Below, in pieces: positions 24,760-33,868 of a stretch of 42,384 bases of DNA (positions are counted from its first letter, which is position 1; the number at the start of each line of letters is the position of its first letter). A model generated the notes under the pieces. The model worked only from the letters and a program-made list of their open reading frames with translations. It was not told the origin of the DNA and made no database searches. Source of the stretch: Caldilineae bacterium (GTDB lineage: Bacteria; Chloroflexota; Anaerolineae; Epilineales; Epilineaceae); NCBI GenBank assembly GCA_020634625.1, contig JACKBJ010000024.1:1-42384 (forward strand), written 5' to 3'. The position numbers were made by a program, and so were the translations under genes.

Positions 24760-26112
24760 ATGCACCCGTCCCCGTCCGGCCTCTCCCGACGCCGTCTGCT
24801 CTCCAGCGCCGCGTTGAGCGGCGCCGGCCTGCCCAGCTGGATGCCGCGGCTGGCCTTCCGCAGCGAGGCCTCCGGCCCCAGCCGCGACGTGCTGGTCTGC
24901 CTCTTCCAACGCGGCGGCATGGACGGCCTGTCGGCCGTGGTGCCCTACGAGGAGCCCCGCTACTTCGAGCTGCGTCCGCAGATCGCCTTTCGCGCGCCCA
25001 AGGCGGGCGATGCCTCGGCGATCATCCCCTTGGACGCCCAGTTCGGCCTGGCGCCGGCGCTGAGCGGCCTCAAGTCGATCTGGGACGACGGTCACCTGGC
25101 GGTGGTCCACGCCACCGGCTCGCCGCACGGCTCGCGCAGCCACTTCGAAGCCATGGGCTACATGGAGCGCGGCACGGCCGGCGACAAGGGCTTGAGCACG
25201 GGTTGGCTGGGCCGGCACCTGGACGCCTCGGCCGGCGACGGCGACACGCCCTTCCGCGCGATCGGCTTCGGCTCGGGCCTGCCGATGAGCCTGCGCGGCC
25301 CCTTCCCGGCCGCCAGCCTGCGCTCCATCGCCGAGTTCCACCTGAAGGGCCGCGAGGACGAGCTGGCGCGCTTCAAGCGCGACCTCGAGGCGCTCTGGTG
25401 CGGTGACGACTGGCTGAGCGAGGACACCCGCGCCACCTTCGAGGCCCTGGCCATGCTCGAGAAGGCCAACCCGCTGCAGTATCAGCCGGCCAACGGCGCC
25501 ACCTACCCCGCGACCGATCTGGGCCAGGGACTGAAACAGATCGCCCAGCTGATCAAGGCCGACCTGGGGCTGGAGGTGGCCTGCATCGACATCGGCGGCT
25601 GGGACACGCACGTCAACCAGGTCTGGGTCAACAACGACCCCAACCGCGGCATGATGTACAACCTGCTGCAGAAGCTCGACCAGGCGATCATGGCCTTCTA
25701 CCGCGATCTGGGCCAGCGCTTCGTCGACCCGGGCGTGACCCTGGTCACCATGAGCGAGTTCGGCCGCCGGGTGGCGCAGAACGCGGGCAACGGCACCGAT
25801 CACGGCGAAGGCAGCTGCATGTTCGTGGTCTCGGGCGCGGCCAACCGGGGCGTGCACACCGACTGGCCCGGCCTCGAGCCGGAGGACCTGGCCCTGGGCG
25901 AGGACCTGGCCATCACGGTCGACTACCGCGACGTGCTGGGCGAGCTCCTGGTCGGCCGCATGGGCAACGGGCGTCTGGACCGGATCTTCCCGGGCTACGC
26001 ACCGCGCATGCGCGGCGTGGTCCGGCACCGGGCCGACGCGCCGGACCCGAGCGACGGCTCCGCGGGCGGCCGCGCCCTGCAGGTCTACCTGCCTTTCGTC
26101 GGGAACCGCTGA
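24760..26112 (+). CDS. DUF1501 family protein with Tat signal
   Basis: 450 residues. ATG 24760 is chosen because AGGAGG ends 6 bp before it; the nearby ATG 24754 abuts that site. SRRRLLSSAALSGAG at about 9-23 is a Tat-type signal. Family marks: VLVCLFQRGGMDGLSAVVPY, HATGSPHGSRSHFEA, IDIGGWDTHVNQ, LVTMSEFGRRVAQNAGNGTD followed by HGEGSCMFVVSGA, and VDYRDVLGELL. DUF1501 proteins are related to the alkaline phosphatase/sulfatase fold; His/Asp/Glu residues in GGWDTH and GTDHG could bind metal. Activity is unknown. It forms an exported pair with DUF1800, here under a possible ECF sigma operon. Confidence 0.9.
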   Translation: MHPSPSGLSRRRLLSSAALSGAGLPSWMPRLAFRSEASGPSRDVLVCLFQRGGMDGLSAVVPYEEPRYFELRPQIAFRAPKAGDASAIIPLDAQFGLAPALSGLKSIWDDGHLAVVHATGSPHGSRSHFEAMGYMERGTAGDKGLSTGWLGRHLDASAGDGDTPFRAIGFGSGLPMSLRGPFPAASLRSIAEFHLKGREDELARFKRDLEALWCGDDWLSEDTRATFEALAMLEKANPLQYQPANGATYPATDLGQGLKQIAQLIKADLGLEVACIDIGGWDTHVNQVWVNNDPNRGMMYNLLQKLDQAIMAFYRDLGQRFVDPGVTLVTMSEFGRRVAQNAGNGTDHGEGSCMFVVSGAANRGVHTDWPGLEPEDLALGEDLAITVDYRDVLGELLVGRMGNGRLDRIFPGYAPRMRGVVRHRADAPDPSDGSAGGRALQVYLPFVGNR

Positions 26113-26161
26113 GTGCCCTTCGTCGGCTGCCGTTGAGCGTCGCGCGCACGCGGAGGCGAGT

Positions 26162-26204
26162 GCCGCCGGCCCCTGCCTGGGATCACTCGGCGCGGGCCGG
26201 CGGC
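26162..26204. terminator. Inverted repeat between convergent DUF1501 and uspA genes
   Basis: GCCGCCGGCCC (26162-26172) and GGGCCGGCGGC (26194-26204) form a perfect 11-bp stem with a 21-nt loop, between two converging stops. Possible bidirectional terminator. Confidence 0.45.
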
Positions 26205-26209
26205 GCCGC

Positions 26210-26638
26210 TTACGCCGGCGGGACGACGATGACCGGCCGCCGGCTGGCCTGCACGGCCTTGGACGAGGTGCTGCCCAGCAGCAGCCCCTCGAGGCGACCG
26301 CGACCACGGGCGCCGAGAACCACGAAGCTGGCGTCGACCGCATCGGCGACGTCGAGCAGCGCTTCGGCCGGCGAGCCATGGACCAGCCGCAGCTCATGCT
26401 CTATGCCGGCCCGGCGGGCCGGCTCGGACCATTCCTCGGCGAGCAGGGCGCGGGCGCTCTCGGCCAAGGCGGCGAAGTCGTGGACGCCGGCCATCTGCTC
26501 CAGGTGGGCCAGCGGCTCGAAGACGTGCACCAGCACCAGGCGCCCGTCGGTACGGAGCGCGAGGTCGATGGCCAGGGCCAGCGCGCGATCGGCGTTGGCC
26601 GAGCCATCCATGCCGACGACCAGACAGGGCTGGTTCAT
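26210..26638 (-). CDS. Universal stress protein (UspA family)
   Basis: 142 residues, normal family size. The start CLVVGMDGSANADRALALAI gives the first strand and helix of the Usp fold; the ATP-binding signature G-x2-G-x9-G-S/T is present as VLGARGRGRLEGLLLGSTSS, ending VVPPA. So it is probably an ATP-binding member. It is translationally coupled to terC: the ATG at 26636-26638 overlaps the terC TGA (26635-26637). The link to TerC suggests a shared stress or metal response; no other regulatory information. Confidence 0.92.
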   Translation of the reverse strand: MNQPCLVVGMDGSANADRALALAIDLALRTDGRLVLVHVFEPLAHLEQMAGVHDFAALAESARALLAEEWSEPARRAGIEHELRLVHGSPAEALLDVADAVDASFVVLGARGRGRLEGLLLGSTSSKAVQASRRPVIVVPPA

Positions 26639-27621
26639 GGGGCGACCTCCTTCGGCGAGCGGCTCGCCCGCAGCGAGAGGGCGATGGTGAGCGTCAGGAT
26701 CAGCAGGATGACGCTCAACGAGACGAAGGCGTTGATGTGATACCAGTCCGACACGAGCATCTTGAGGCCGACGTAGGCCAGGATGAGGCCGAGACCGCGA
26801 TTCAGGTAGACCAGCCGATGTCGGGCGCCCGCCAGCAGGAAGTACAGGGCGCGCAGGCCGAGGATGGCCATCGCGTTGGAGCTGAAGACGACGAAGGGGT
26901 CGCGGCTCACCGCCAGGATGGCGGGCACGGAGTCGATGGCGAAGACCAGGTCGGTGGCTTCCACCATTACCAGGGCGACGAAGAGCGGCGTGGCCAGGAG
27001 TCGCCCGTTCTCGCGCGTGAACAGCCGCTGGCCGTCGTAGACCGACGTGATCGGGACGAAGCGCCGCAACAGCCTGAGCACGGGGTTGCGTTCGGGGTGG
27101 ATCTCCTCGTCGCCATGGGTCCAGACGCGCCAGGCGGTGAAGAGCAGCAGGCCGCCGAAGACGAATAGCAGCCAGCTCAGGCGCTCGAGCAAGGCGACGC
27201 CGGCGAAGATGAAGATCGCGCGCATGACCAGGGCGCCGAAGATGCCCCAGAACAGGACGCGATGCTGGTACTTGGCCGGTACGCCGAAGTAGCTGAAGAC
27301 CACCGCCCAGACGAAGACGTTGTCGACCGACAGCGACTTCTCGATGACGTAGCCGGCGATGTACTGGCCGGCGGCAACCTCGCCCAGCAGCGCCCAGACC
27401 ACTCCGGTGAAGGCCAGGCCCAGGCTGATCCAGCCCGCGGAGGTCAGCCAGGCCTCGCGCAGCGAGATGGTGTGGGCGTCGCGATGCAGCACCGCCAGGT
27501 CGAGCAGCAGCAGCGCCGCGAGCCCGGCCAGGAAGGCGAGCCAGAGCCAGAGGGGCGCATCGAAGCGGACGAGCCCGCCGTGGTGGACGACATCGCCGAC
27601 GGACAGCCGAATGGGGGACAT
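26635..27621 (-). CDS. TerC/Alx family integral membrane protein
   Basis: 328 residues with about nine to ten transmembrane helices. It has the family-defining acidic motifs KSLSVDNVFVWAVVFSYFGV and MVEATDLVFAIDSVPAILAV, with the second followed by DPFVVFSSNAMAILGLRALY. These Asp/Glu-rich helices bind divalent metal; TerC/Alx proteins are associated with Mn2+ efflux and tellurite resistance (family knowledge). I looked for a yybP-ykoY manganese riboswitch upstream and did not recognise its conserved elements. The weak ribosome binding site (CCAGGCTCC before the ATG) and a leader hairpin at 27644-27664 may control translation. Confidence 0.93.
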   Translation of the reverse strand: MSPIRLSVGDVVHHGGLVRFDAPLWLWLAFLAGLAALLLLDLAVLHRDAHTISLREAWLTSAGWISLGLAFTGVVWALLGEVAAGQYIAGYVIEKSLSVDNVFVWAVVFSYFGVPAKYQHRVLFWGIFGALVMRAIFIFAGVALLERLSWLLFVFGGLLLFTAWRVWTHGDEEIHPERNPVLRLLRRFVPITSVYDGQRLFTRENGRLLATPLFVALVMVEATDLVFAIDSVPAILAVSRDPFVVFSSNAMAILGLRALYFLLAGARHRLVYLNRGLGLILAYVGLKMLVSDWYHINAFVSLSVILLILTLTIALSLRASRSPKEVAP

Positions 27622-27643
27622 GGAGCCTGGTTCGTTGGGAGCG

Positions 27644-27714
27644 CGGTCCGCACGGGGCGGACCGGCGAGGCGCGGTCGGCGAACGCGAAGGGCCCGGCTC
27701 AGGCTTCAATCATA
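27644..27714 (-). promoter_or_regulatory. terC leader: -10 box and a perfect 8-bp hairpin
   Basis: Minus-strand TATGAT lies at 27714-27709 with no clear -35. Downstream, CGGTCCGC (27664-27657 on the minus strand) pairs with 27651-27644 around a 5-nt loop, ending about 22 bases before the ATG. Role unknown. Confidence 0.35.
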
Positions 27715-27798
27715 GCAGCTAGCTCGGCCGGATGCGCCCAATCGGGCAAGCCGACGCGGCCCGGTCTGCCCTGCGTGACGGAGCGTTCCGCGCCGGCC

Positions 27799-30700
27799 TC
27801 AAGGGCAGGCCTGCGTGCCCGGCAGGCGGTAGTCGATCTCGAGCACGGGCGAGGCCGCGTTGCGCTCCTGCTCCCAGCCCTTGAATTTGACCGAAGGGCT
27901 GAAGGGCGGCCGGTTGCGCAGGCGCAGGGCGTAGCCGTAGTCCAGCTCGGGGTGCTCGAACCAGAAGCGGAAGGCGGCGTCGACGCGGTCGCCGGCCAGC
28001 AGCAGCGGGGCGTTGATGGCCGGCATGCTCGGGTCGGCATCGACGACCTCGGCCAGGTCCCAGCCGGCGTTGTAGTGCTCCGGTCGATCGCCGGCCGTGC
28101 CCAGGCGCCGTGCGCCGGCCTGGTTCCAGGCCCCGTCCGGGTGGCTGTGGTCGCGCCAGGTGGGGCCGCCGACCGGGTTCGAGTTCCAGTCGCCGATCGC
28201 CTTCGGGTCGCTCCAGCGTTGCAGGACGCGTCGGATCTCGAGCTGCTGCGCGTCGCCCAGCTCGGGGCTGAGGCGGATTCGGGCGCCGCGGATGAAGTCG
28301 TCGGCTCCGACGCCGGTGGCCTCCCGGAAGGCGGCCTGCCACTCGAAGCGGACGAAGCCGGGCACGCTGGTCTCGCCGTCGACGAAGAGCCAGGGCGCGT
28401 CGTGGCTCCAGGTGGCCAGGTTCGGTCCGACCGGGCTGGCGTCATGCACCGGCACGATCAGGTTCTCCTGGCCCGAGGCGCCCAGGGTCAACCGCATGTT
28501 CGGCTCCAGCACGACCGTCGGCTGATTGGCCGGGTCGGCGTTGCGCATCTCGTTGCCGCGGCCGCCCGAGCTCAGGCCCGCCAGGTCGGTCAGATCTCCC
28601 AGCGCCCGGATGCGCAGCTCGAGACGCCGGCACTCGACCGGCAGCGTGGCGAAGAGGGTAAAGCGCTCCGGCCGGGCCGGGTCGAAGCCGATGCGATCGA
28701 CGGGGATGCTGGCGTTGGTGTCCAGTCGCGTGATCTGGAAGGCGGACGGGAAGGCCGCGAAGCCGCCGTCGATCGACTCGCTCATCCAGACCTCGATGCG
28801 GCGGGCGCTGGTCGCCGCGGCGCGCAGGATGCGCGGCGGCTCGGTGTCGCGGGCGGCGCGGACCTCGCTGGCCTCGGTCGAGCCGTCGATCGACAGGACG
28901 AACTCGGCCAGGTCGTCGAGCTGGCGGCCGACCAGGTGCTCCGGATTGCCATGGCGTGCCGGCCGTTCGAAGACGCCGTAGCTGGCGAAGTCGGCCAGCA
29001 CCTCGGCCATGCTGCCCGCCCAGCCGTAGGTGCCGTCCCAGGGGCTGGTGTCGAAGACGCCGACCAGGGTCGGCGTGGCGGCGCACCAGAGGCAGCCGGC
29101 GCGCCGCGTCGGGTCGTTGAGCTCGGCCTCGTTGGGGTCGCGCCGTTGGCCGACGTCGTGGAAGCCGAAGTCGAGGAAGGCGCGCTCGGGCACATGGCAG
29201 CTGGCGCAGTTGGCGTCGGCCGGATGTCCGGCGGGATCGGCGCCCATGAAGTAGGTGGCCCCGCGAACGGCGGCCTCGGTCAGCGAGCCGTCGGCGGCGC
29301 GCGCCGGGCTGCGCTGCAGTGGCGGCAGGTTGACCAGATAGTGGGCGATGGCGTCCAGATCGGCGCTGCGGCCGGCGTTCGGCTCGCCCAGCTCCGGCCG
29401 CATGGCCGCGCCCAGGAAGCCGGTGCCGCCCATCAGCGGGCCGCGGAAGGTGTGCTCGAAGTCCTGGATCTCGTCGCGGTCGCCGGAGCGATGGAGCTGA
29501 CCCCAGCCCCGATCGGGATCGCGCTGTCCGGCGCTGAAGGTCAAGCCCAGGCCGCGCAGGCTGGGCACCGGCCGTGGACCGTGGCCCTGGCCGGCGCTGC
29601 CGGCCGGCAGGTTCTGGAAGGCCCAGTCGCGACCATCGTGCTCGGCGTTGATGTGGCAGGAGGCGCAGGCCACCTTCTCGTTGGACGAGATGCGCGGGTC
29701 GGCGCTCGTGTAGAACAGGCGCGCGCCCTTCAGGGCGACCGGCTCGGCCAGGGGGTCGGGAGATTCGGGGGCCAGCAGGGCGATGCGGGCCGCCTCGGCC
29801 GGCTGGAGCGGCCGCCGCAGGTCGATGACCGAGACATCCGAGGACAGGCTGTTGTAGACCCAGGCCCGGGCGCCGCCGGGATCCATGGCGATGCCCATCG
29901 GCCGGTCGCCGAGGCGCAGCTCGAAGAGGCCGGGTGCGTCCACCCCCGGCTTGAACATCGGGGTGTCGGCGGCCAGGGCGATCAGCTCGTCGCTCTGCTC
30001 GGCCACCGCATAGGCGATGACGTCGTCACCCAGGGTCAGGAAGCCCAGGTCGACCAGGCCCGAGACCGAGGCGTCCCAGCCGTAGCCCAGCCAGGGCGGG
30101 TTGTTGTCGCCCCGGGTCGGGTCATGGACCTGCTTGGCGCTGAGGACGATCTTGTCGTCGGCCTTCAGCGATCGGCTGCCCAGGTCGAGCCGACGCAGCG
30201 AGGCCTGGATCACCGAGTCGGGGCTGGGGCGATCGTTGTGGAAGTTGTGGTACTGGGTCGGCAGCCAGATCCGACGCCGCTCGCGCAGGGTCCCCGGCGG
30301 CTCGAGGGCTGGATGGCCGCGGAAGTTGAGGTAGCCGCCCTCGGGAACGTTGCGCCAGTCGAGGTCGAGCCTGAGCTGGCTGGCGTTGCGCGGGCTGGCG
30401 GCGCCGATGCGCAGCTGGGTGGTGACGCGGGCCGCGTCGCCCGAGAGTTCGACGCGGCTCAGCCTCGGGTGCTCGCCGTCCGGGTAGAGGTGGGTGATCC
30501 AGGCTTCGCCCGGCGTGTCGCCGAAGGCGATGCCCAGCGGCGAACGCCAGACCGGCTCGAGCAGCGTCACCTGGCGGCTGGAGCGGCGGATGGCCGCGAC
30601 GGCCGGCCGTCGGTGCAGGCTGACCAGGGCCCAGGCCTGGGCACCGCCCTCGCCCGGCGGCGAGAGCGCGACGCCGTAGGGAGCGCTGCCGTAGGGCATC

Positions 30701-31530
30701 TCGTAGGTCAGGCGCAGCGCGCCGGTCTGGCCGTCCAGGACGAAGACCTTGTCGCTCGCCTGGGCCGTCACCCAGACCTCGGCGCCGTCGTCGCTGACGG
30801 CGATGCCCGAGAGCTCGTGGCCGTGCCGGGCGCCGAAGCGGTCCGCCGCCGGCAGGCGGAAGTGCCGAACGCTGTCGTCGCGCGTGTCGATGCGGGACAC
30901 GGCGTCGGCATGGGCGTTGGCGACCCAGACGTAGCGCCCATCGGCGCTGGACTGGATCGGCCCGCTCTTGTAGCTGTGGTAGCCGGTCGCCGGCCGCGGC
31001 GGGCCGGCCGTCGCGCTCGGCGTGGGCGGCGCGGTGGGGCGGGGCGGCTCGGTGGAACGCTCCGTCGGACGAGGCTCGGTCGGACGCTCGGTCGGCCGCG
31101 GCTCCGTCGGCCCTTCGGTCGGTCGGAGCTCCGTCGGTCGCTCGGTGGCCCGCGGCTCGGTCGCGCGCGCGGTCGGCGCCGGCAGCGTCGCCGTCGGCTC
31201 CAGCACCCGCGGCGCGAGCAGATCGGCCCGGACCAGGTCGCGGGCCAGGAGCGGCATGAAGGCGATCAGGCTTCGGTCCAGGGCCGCCTGGCCGGCGGGC
31301 TCGGCCGGTGCAGCGGCCGATACGGCCGCCGCCGATTCGGTCCCCCCGACCGCCCCGACCGCCCCGGCCGCCTCGACCGCCCCGGCTCCGGCCCCGGACA
31401 GGCCTTCGCGTCCGGCGCGTTCTGGGATCTGCCGAGCCTGGCCGGTCGAGGCCAGCAGGCTCAGCCCGAGCAGGGCGCTCAGGCAGGTGGCGAGGGCGGG
31501 CAAGGCGATCGTCGCCGGGCTACGGTTCAT
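27799..31530 (-). CDS. Exported beta-propeller / dihaem c-type cytochrome protein
   Basis: 1243 residues. N-terminal signal (LPALATCLSALLGLSLLAST), an Ala-rich linker, then a Pro/Thr/Glu/Arg-rich segment (about 118-168). A YVTN-type beta-propeller follows (about 185-590: YVWVANAHADAVSRIDTRDD, VWVTAQASDKVFVLDG, AWVYNSLSSDVSVIDLRRP). Next are two haem c sites, C622-A-S-C-H626 and C775-A-S-C-H779, in a cytochrome c peroxidase/MauG-like context (EKVACASCHINAEHDGRDW, FRGPLMGG). A CLWC motif follows, then a C-terminal beta-rich region to the end at TQACP. ATG 31530 follows CAGGAGGCC. Likely a periplasmic or surface redox protein; substrate unknown. Haem lyase genes are not in the window. Confidence 0.85.
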   Translation of the reverse strand: MNRSPATIALPALATCLSALLGLSLLASTGQARQIPERAGREGLSGAGAGAVEAAGAVGAVGGTESAAAVSAAAPAEPAGQAALDRSLIAFMPLLARDLVRADLLAPRVLEPTATLPAPTARATEPRATERPTELRPTEGPTEPRPTERPTEPRPTERSTEPPRPTAPPTPSATAGPPRPATGYHSYKSGPIQSSADGRYVWVANAHADAVSRIDTRDDSVRHFRLPAADRFGARHGHELSGIAVSDDGAEVWVTAQASDKVFVLDGQTGALRLTYEMPYGSAPYGVALSPPGEGGAQAWALVSLHRRPAVAAIRRSSRQVTLLEPVWRSPLGIAFGDTPGEAWITHLYPDGEHPRLSRVELSGDAARVTTQLRIGAASPRNASQLRLDLDWRNVPEGGYLNFRGHPALEPPGTLRERRRIWLPTQYHNFHNDRPSPDSVIQASLRRLDLGSRSLKADDKIVLSAKQVHDPTRGDNNPPWLGYGWDASVSGLVDLGFLTLGDDVIAYAVAEQSDELIALAADTPMFKPGVDAPGLFELRLGDRPMGIAMDPGGARAWVYNSLSSDVSVIDLRRPLQPAEAARIALLAPESPDPLAEPVALKGARLFYTSADPRISSNEKVACASCHINAEHDGRDWAFQNLPAGSAGQGHGPRPVPSLRGLGLTFSAGQRDPDRGWGQLHRSGDRDEIQDFEHTFRGPLMGGTGFLGAAMRPELGEPNAGRSADLDAIAHYLVNLPPLQRSPARAADGSLTEAAVRGATYFMGADPAGHPADANCASCHVPERAFLDFGFHDVGQRRDPNEAELNDPTRRAGCLWCAATPTLVGVFDTSPWDGTYGWAGSMAEVLADFASYGVFERPARHGNPEHLVGRQLDDLAEFVLSIDGSTEASEVRAARDTEPPRILRAAATSARRIEVWMSESIDGGFAAFPSAFQITRLDTNASIPVDRIGFDPARPERFTLFATLPVECRRLELRIRALGDLTDLAGLSSGGRGNEMRNADPANQPTVVLEPNMRLTLGASGQENLIVPVHDASPVGPNLATWSHDAPWLFVDGETSVPGFVRFEWQAAFREATGVGADDFIRGARIRLSPELGDAQQLEIRRVLQRWSDPKAIGDWNSNPVGGPTWRDHSHPDGAWNQAGARRLGTAGDRPEHYNAGWDLAEVVDADPSMPAINAPLLLAGDRVDAAFRFWFEHPELDYGYALRLRNRPPFSPSVKFKGWEQERNAASPVLEIDYRLPGTQACP
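31045..31170 (-). repeat. Degenerate Thr-Glu-Arg-Pro coding repeat
   Basis: Within the dihaem protein, units such as RPTERPTEPRPTERPTEP recur. They resemble in composition, but not in regularity, the PTRE repeat at 22828-22971. Boundaries approximate. Confidence 0.7.
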
Positions 31531-31646
31531 GGCAGGCCTCCTGGTCTACCGGGTGGACACCGCGGCCGGCGCAAGTGAGACTCGGGGAGGGCCGGGTCGC
31601 GTCGGGCGCGGCTCGCGGCCCGGCGCTGGCCAGCCGCCGCGATCGG

Positions 31647-32549
31647 CTAGCCCAAGGGGATGGGCGAGTCGACGAGCCGCGGCCGGCGTCCCGCGAGCGC
31701 TCCGCGGGCCGGCCGCGTGTCGAGCCCGGGCATCCGCGCGTCGACCAGGTCGTAGAGCTCGGTCGCCAGCAGGCCCAGCCGGCGCGAGGCATCGATCGGA
31801 CGGGCGGCCAGCAGCGCCGTCGCGCGCCGGGCGAAGTCGGTCGGCGCCAGGGGCAGCGCCGCCACCGTGGCGGCGAGGTGCCCGGGGCTCAGCGGCGGGT
31901 AGCTCCGGTTGAGGCCGTGCAGCACCAGCAGCATCCGCTCGAGGGTGTCGGCGAGGTTGCGCGCGTAGAGCAGCCCATCCTCGCGCTCCGCCAGCATCTC
32001 GAAGGTCCATGGCGCGAAGAGCCGCAGGTTGTCCTCGACCAGGCGGCGGGCGATCGCCTCGGGGCAGCGGCCCGCGCCATCGGCCCAGCCGGCGATGCGG
32101 TCGGCGCCGTGCAGCGGCAGGGCCTGCTGAATGCTGCCCAGCTGGGCCAGCTTGAGGCGATCCGGCTGCTGCCGCTCCACGACGTCGGCCAGCAGCCGGT
32201 CCATCGCGATGCAGAGCGTGTGGCGGACGTCGACCTTCAGAGCGGCATCGGTGCCGCCGGGCAGCCACCAGGTCTCGTCGCGGTGCTGCAACGCCAGGTC
32301 CGGCCGCCGCAGCGCGGCATCGTCGACGACCCACGCCCTGCCGCCGAGGGCCTCGACGATCTGGGCCCGGGTCTCGAGGCTGGGCGCCTGGCGCCAGAAC
32401 ACGACCAGGTCCAGGTCGGACCAGCCGTCGGCCAGGCCGCGCGCGCTGTCGCCGACCAGGGCGATGGCCTCGACGCCGTCGAGCGCGGCATAGGCCGGGG
32501 CGATGGATTGACGGGCCAGCGATTGGCGCCAGCGGCTGGCGTGGTTCAT
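31647..32549 (-). CDS. Nucleotidyltransferase-fold protein
   Basis: 300 residues starting MNHASRWRQSLARQ; ATG 32549 follows GGGAGGCGCGC. The polymerase-beta-like nucleotidyltransferase signature is ALVGDSARGLADGWSDLDLV: G33 and S35 of the helical turn, then D45 and D47 as the metal-binding DxD. The remainder is helical (QQALPLHGADRIAGWADGAG, then NLADTLERMLLVLHGLNRSY) as in aminoglycoside-type or DUF4037-type enzymes, but I cannot name the substrate. No membrane segment. It is divergent from the MFS pair. Confidence 0.75.
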   Translation of the reverse strand: MNHASRWRQSLARQSIAPAYAALDGVEAIALVGDSARGLADGWSDLDLVVFWRQAPSLETRAQIVEALGGRAWVVDDAALRRPDLALQHRDETWWLPGGTDAALKVDVRHTLCIAMDRLLADVVERQQPDRLKLAQLGSIQQALPLHGADRIAGWADGAGRCPEAIARRLVEDNLRLFAPWTFEMLAEREDGLLYARNLADTLERMLLVLHGLNRSYPPLSPGHLAATVAALPLAPTDFARRATALLAARPIDASRRLGLLATELYDLVDARMPGLDTRPARGALAGRRPRLVDSPIPLG

Positions 32550-32571
32550 GCGCGCCTCCCTCGGTCCGCGT

Positions 32572-32606
32572 ATTGTAGTCCGGGCCGGTGCCGGCTGTGC
32601 TATGGT
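32572..32606. promoter_or_regulatory. Divergent promoter elements between nucleotidyltransferase and MFS genes
   Basis: Plus strand: extended -10 TGCTATGGT (32598-32606). Minus strand: TACAAT (32577-32572). No clear -35 for either. The elements lie within 35 bp of each other. Confidence 0.4.
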
Positions 32607-32647
32607 TCGGCGCTCGCCGCCCATCCGCCCGACAGGTCAGGCCCTCG

Positions 32648-33868
32648 ATGTCAGCCAGCCTAGCGCCCGCCTTGGACCCCGAGGTTGCTCACACCCTGCG
32701 ATGGGAGGGCCTGCGCAACTACCTCGAACGGCCGGCACGGGTCTCGGCTCAGGGTGGGGGCGTGCTGCTGCTGGTCGCGATCCAGCACTTCGAAGCCGGT
32801 CCGAACGCCAAGGCCCTGATCGCCGGCGCCAGCTTCATCGGCATGCTGATCGCGCCGCTGACGGTCGGCCTGGCCGCCCGTCTGGGGCTTTCGATCAGCC
32901 GCGCTCTGGCGCTGTGCATGCTGCTGGCGGCCGGCGGGCTCGGCCTGGCCGGGCTCAGCCCGGGCTTCGCCGGGTTCTTCGCCGGCATCCTGATCGGGGC
33001 GCCGCTGATCACCGCCAGCGCGCCGCTGATCGCCGCGCTCTGGAACGACGGCGTGCCGGGCGAGCGGCGCGGCCGGCGCTATGCCCGCGTCGTCAGCCTG
33101 TCCGGGCTGGTCGGCGTGCTGGCTTCGGCCGCCATCGCCGCCTGGCTGGACGTCGGGCTGGAGCGCTATCGGCCGGTGCTGCTGCTGCTGGCCGCCGGGC
33201 TGGCGGCCGGCGCCCTCGCCAGCAGCCGCATCCGCAGCGGCCGCGTGCAGACCCAGGGCGGCAACCCCTACCGCGTGCTGCGCCTGGCCTGGGCCGAGCC
33301 GCGCTTCGGGCTGATCCTCGTCGGCTGGTTCCTGCTCGGTTTCGGCAACCTGGCGACCCTCCCGCTGCGCGTCGAGCACGTCGGCGGCGTCGGCGCGAGC
33401 TTCGGCTACGGACCGGGCATGGTGCTCTGGCTGACCCAGGTGATTCCCCAGGCGGTGGCCCTGGTGGCCACGCTCTACTGGGGCCGCTTCTTCGACCGCT
33501 TCGACTTCCTGGCGCTGCGCATCGTGCTGAACGGCTTCTTCATGGTCTCGATCCTGATCTTCTTTACTCCCTGGCTCTGGGGCCAGGTGCTCGGCGCCTT
33601 GCTGCTGGGCGTGGCGCAGGGCGGCGGTTCGGTGATCTGGGGGCTCTGGGTGACGCGCTACGCGCCCGCCGGCCGCACGGCCGACTACATGGCGGTGCAC
33701 ACCTTCCTCACCGGCGTGCGCGGCCTGATCGGACCGATCCTGGCCTATCGCATGATCGCGGGCCTGCCCATCGCCGAGGTGGCCTGGCTCGGCGCGGGGC
33801 TCATCCTGCTGTCGAGCCTGCTCTTCGTCGCCCTGTGGCGGCGAGGACCGGTCGCGCCGCGTGGCTGA
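32648..33868 (+). CDS. MFS transporter, first of two tandem paralogues
   Basis: 406 residues from MSASLAPALDPEVAHTLRWE, about 11-12 transmembrane helices and no signal peptide. MFS-like features include the loop VGLAARLGLSISRAL between helices 2 and 3 (motif A position, degenerate), LERYRPVLLLLAAGLAAG, and the repeated GRFFDRFDFLALRI loop. Conserved with the next gene are LWEGLR-like starts, VLLLVAxxHFEAG, and GLWVTRYAPAGRTADYMAVH. Substrate not identifiable. It overlaps the second copy by 8 bp. Confidence 0.8.
   Translation: MSASLAPALDPEVAHTLRWEGLRNYLERPARVSAQGGGVLLLVAIQHFEAGPNAKALIAGASFIGMLIAPLTVGLAARLGLSISRALALCMLLAAGGLGLAGLSPGFAGFFAGILIGAPLITASAPLIAALWNDGVPGERRGRRYARVVSLSGLVGVLASAAIAAWLDVGLERYRPVLLLLAAGLAAGALASSRIRSGRVQTQGGNPYRVLRLAWAEPRFGLILVGWFLLGFGNLATLPLRVEHVGGVGASFGYGPGMVLWLTQVIPQAVALVATLYWGRFFDRFDFLALRIVLNGFFMVSILIFFTPWLWGQVLGALLLGVAQGGGSVIWGLWVTRYAPAGRTADYMAVHTFLTGVRGLIGPILAYRMIAGLPIAEVAWLGAGLILLSSLLFVALWRRGPVAPRG

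Noticed and set aside
27622..27798. yybP-ykoY manganese riboswitch before terC
   Set aside because: Expected conserved purine-rich core and loop sequences are not recognisable; only a simple hairpin is seen.
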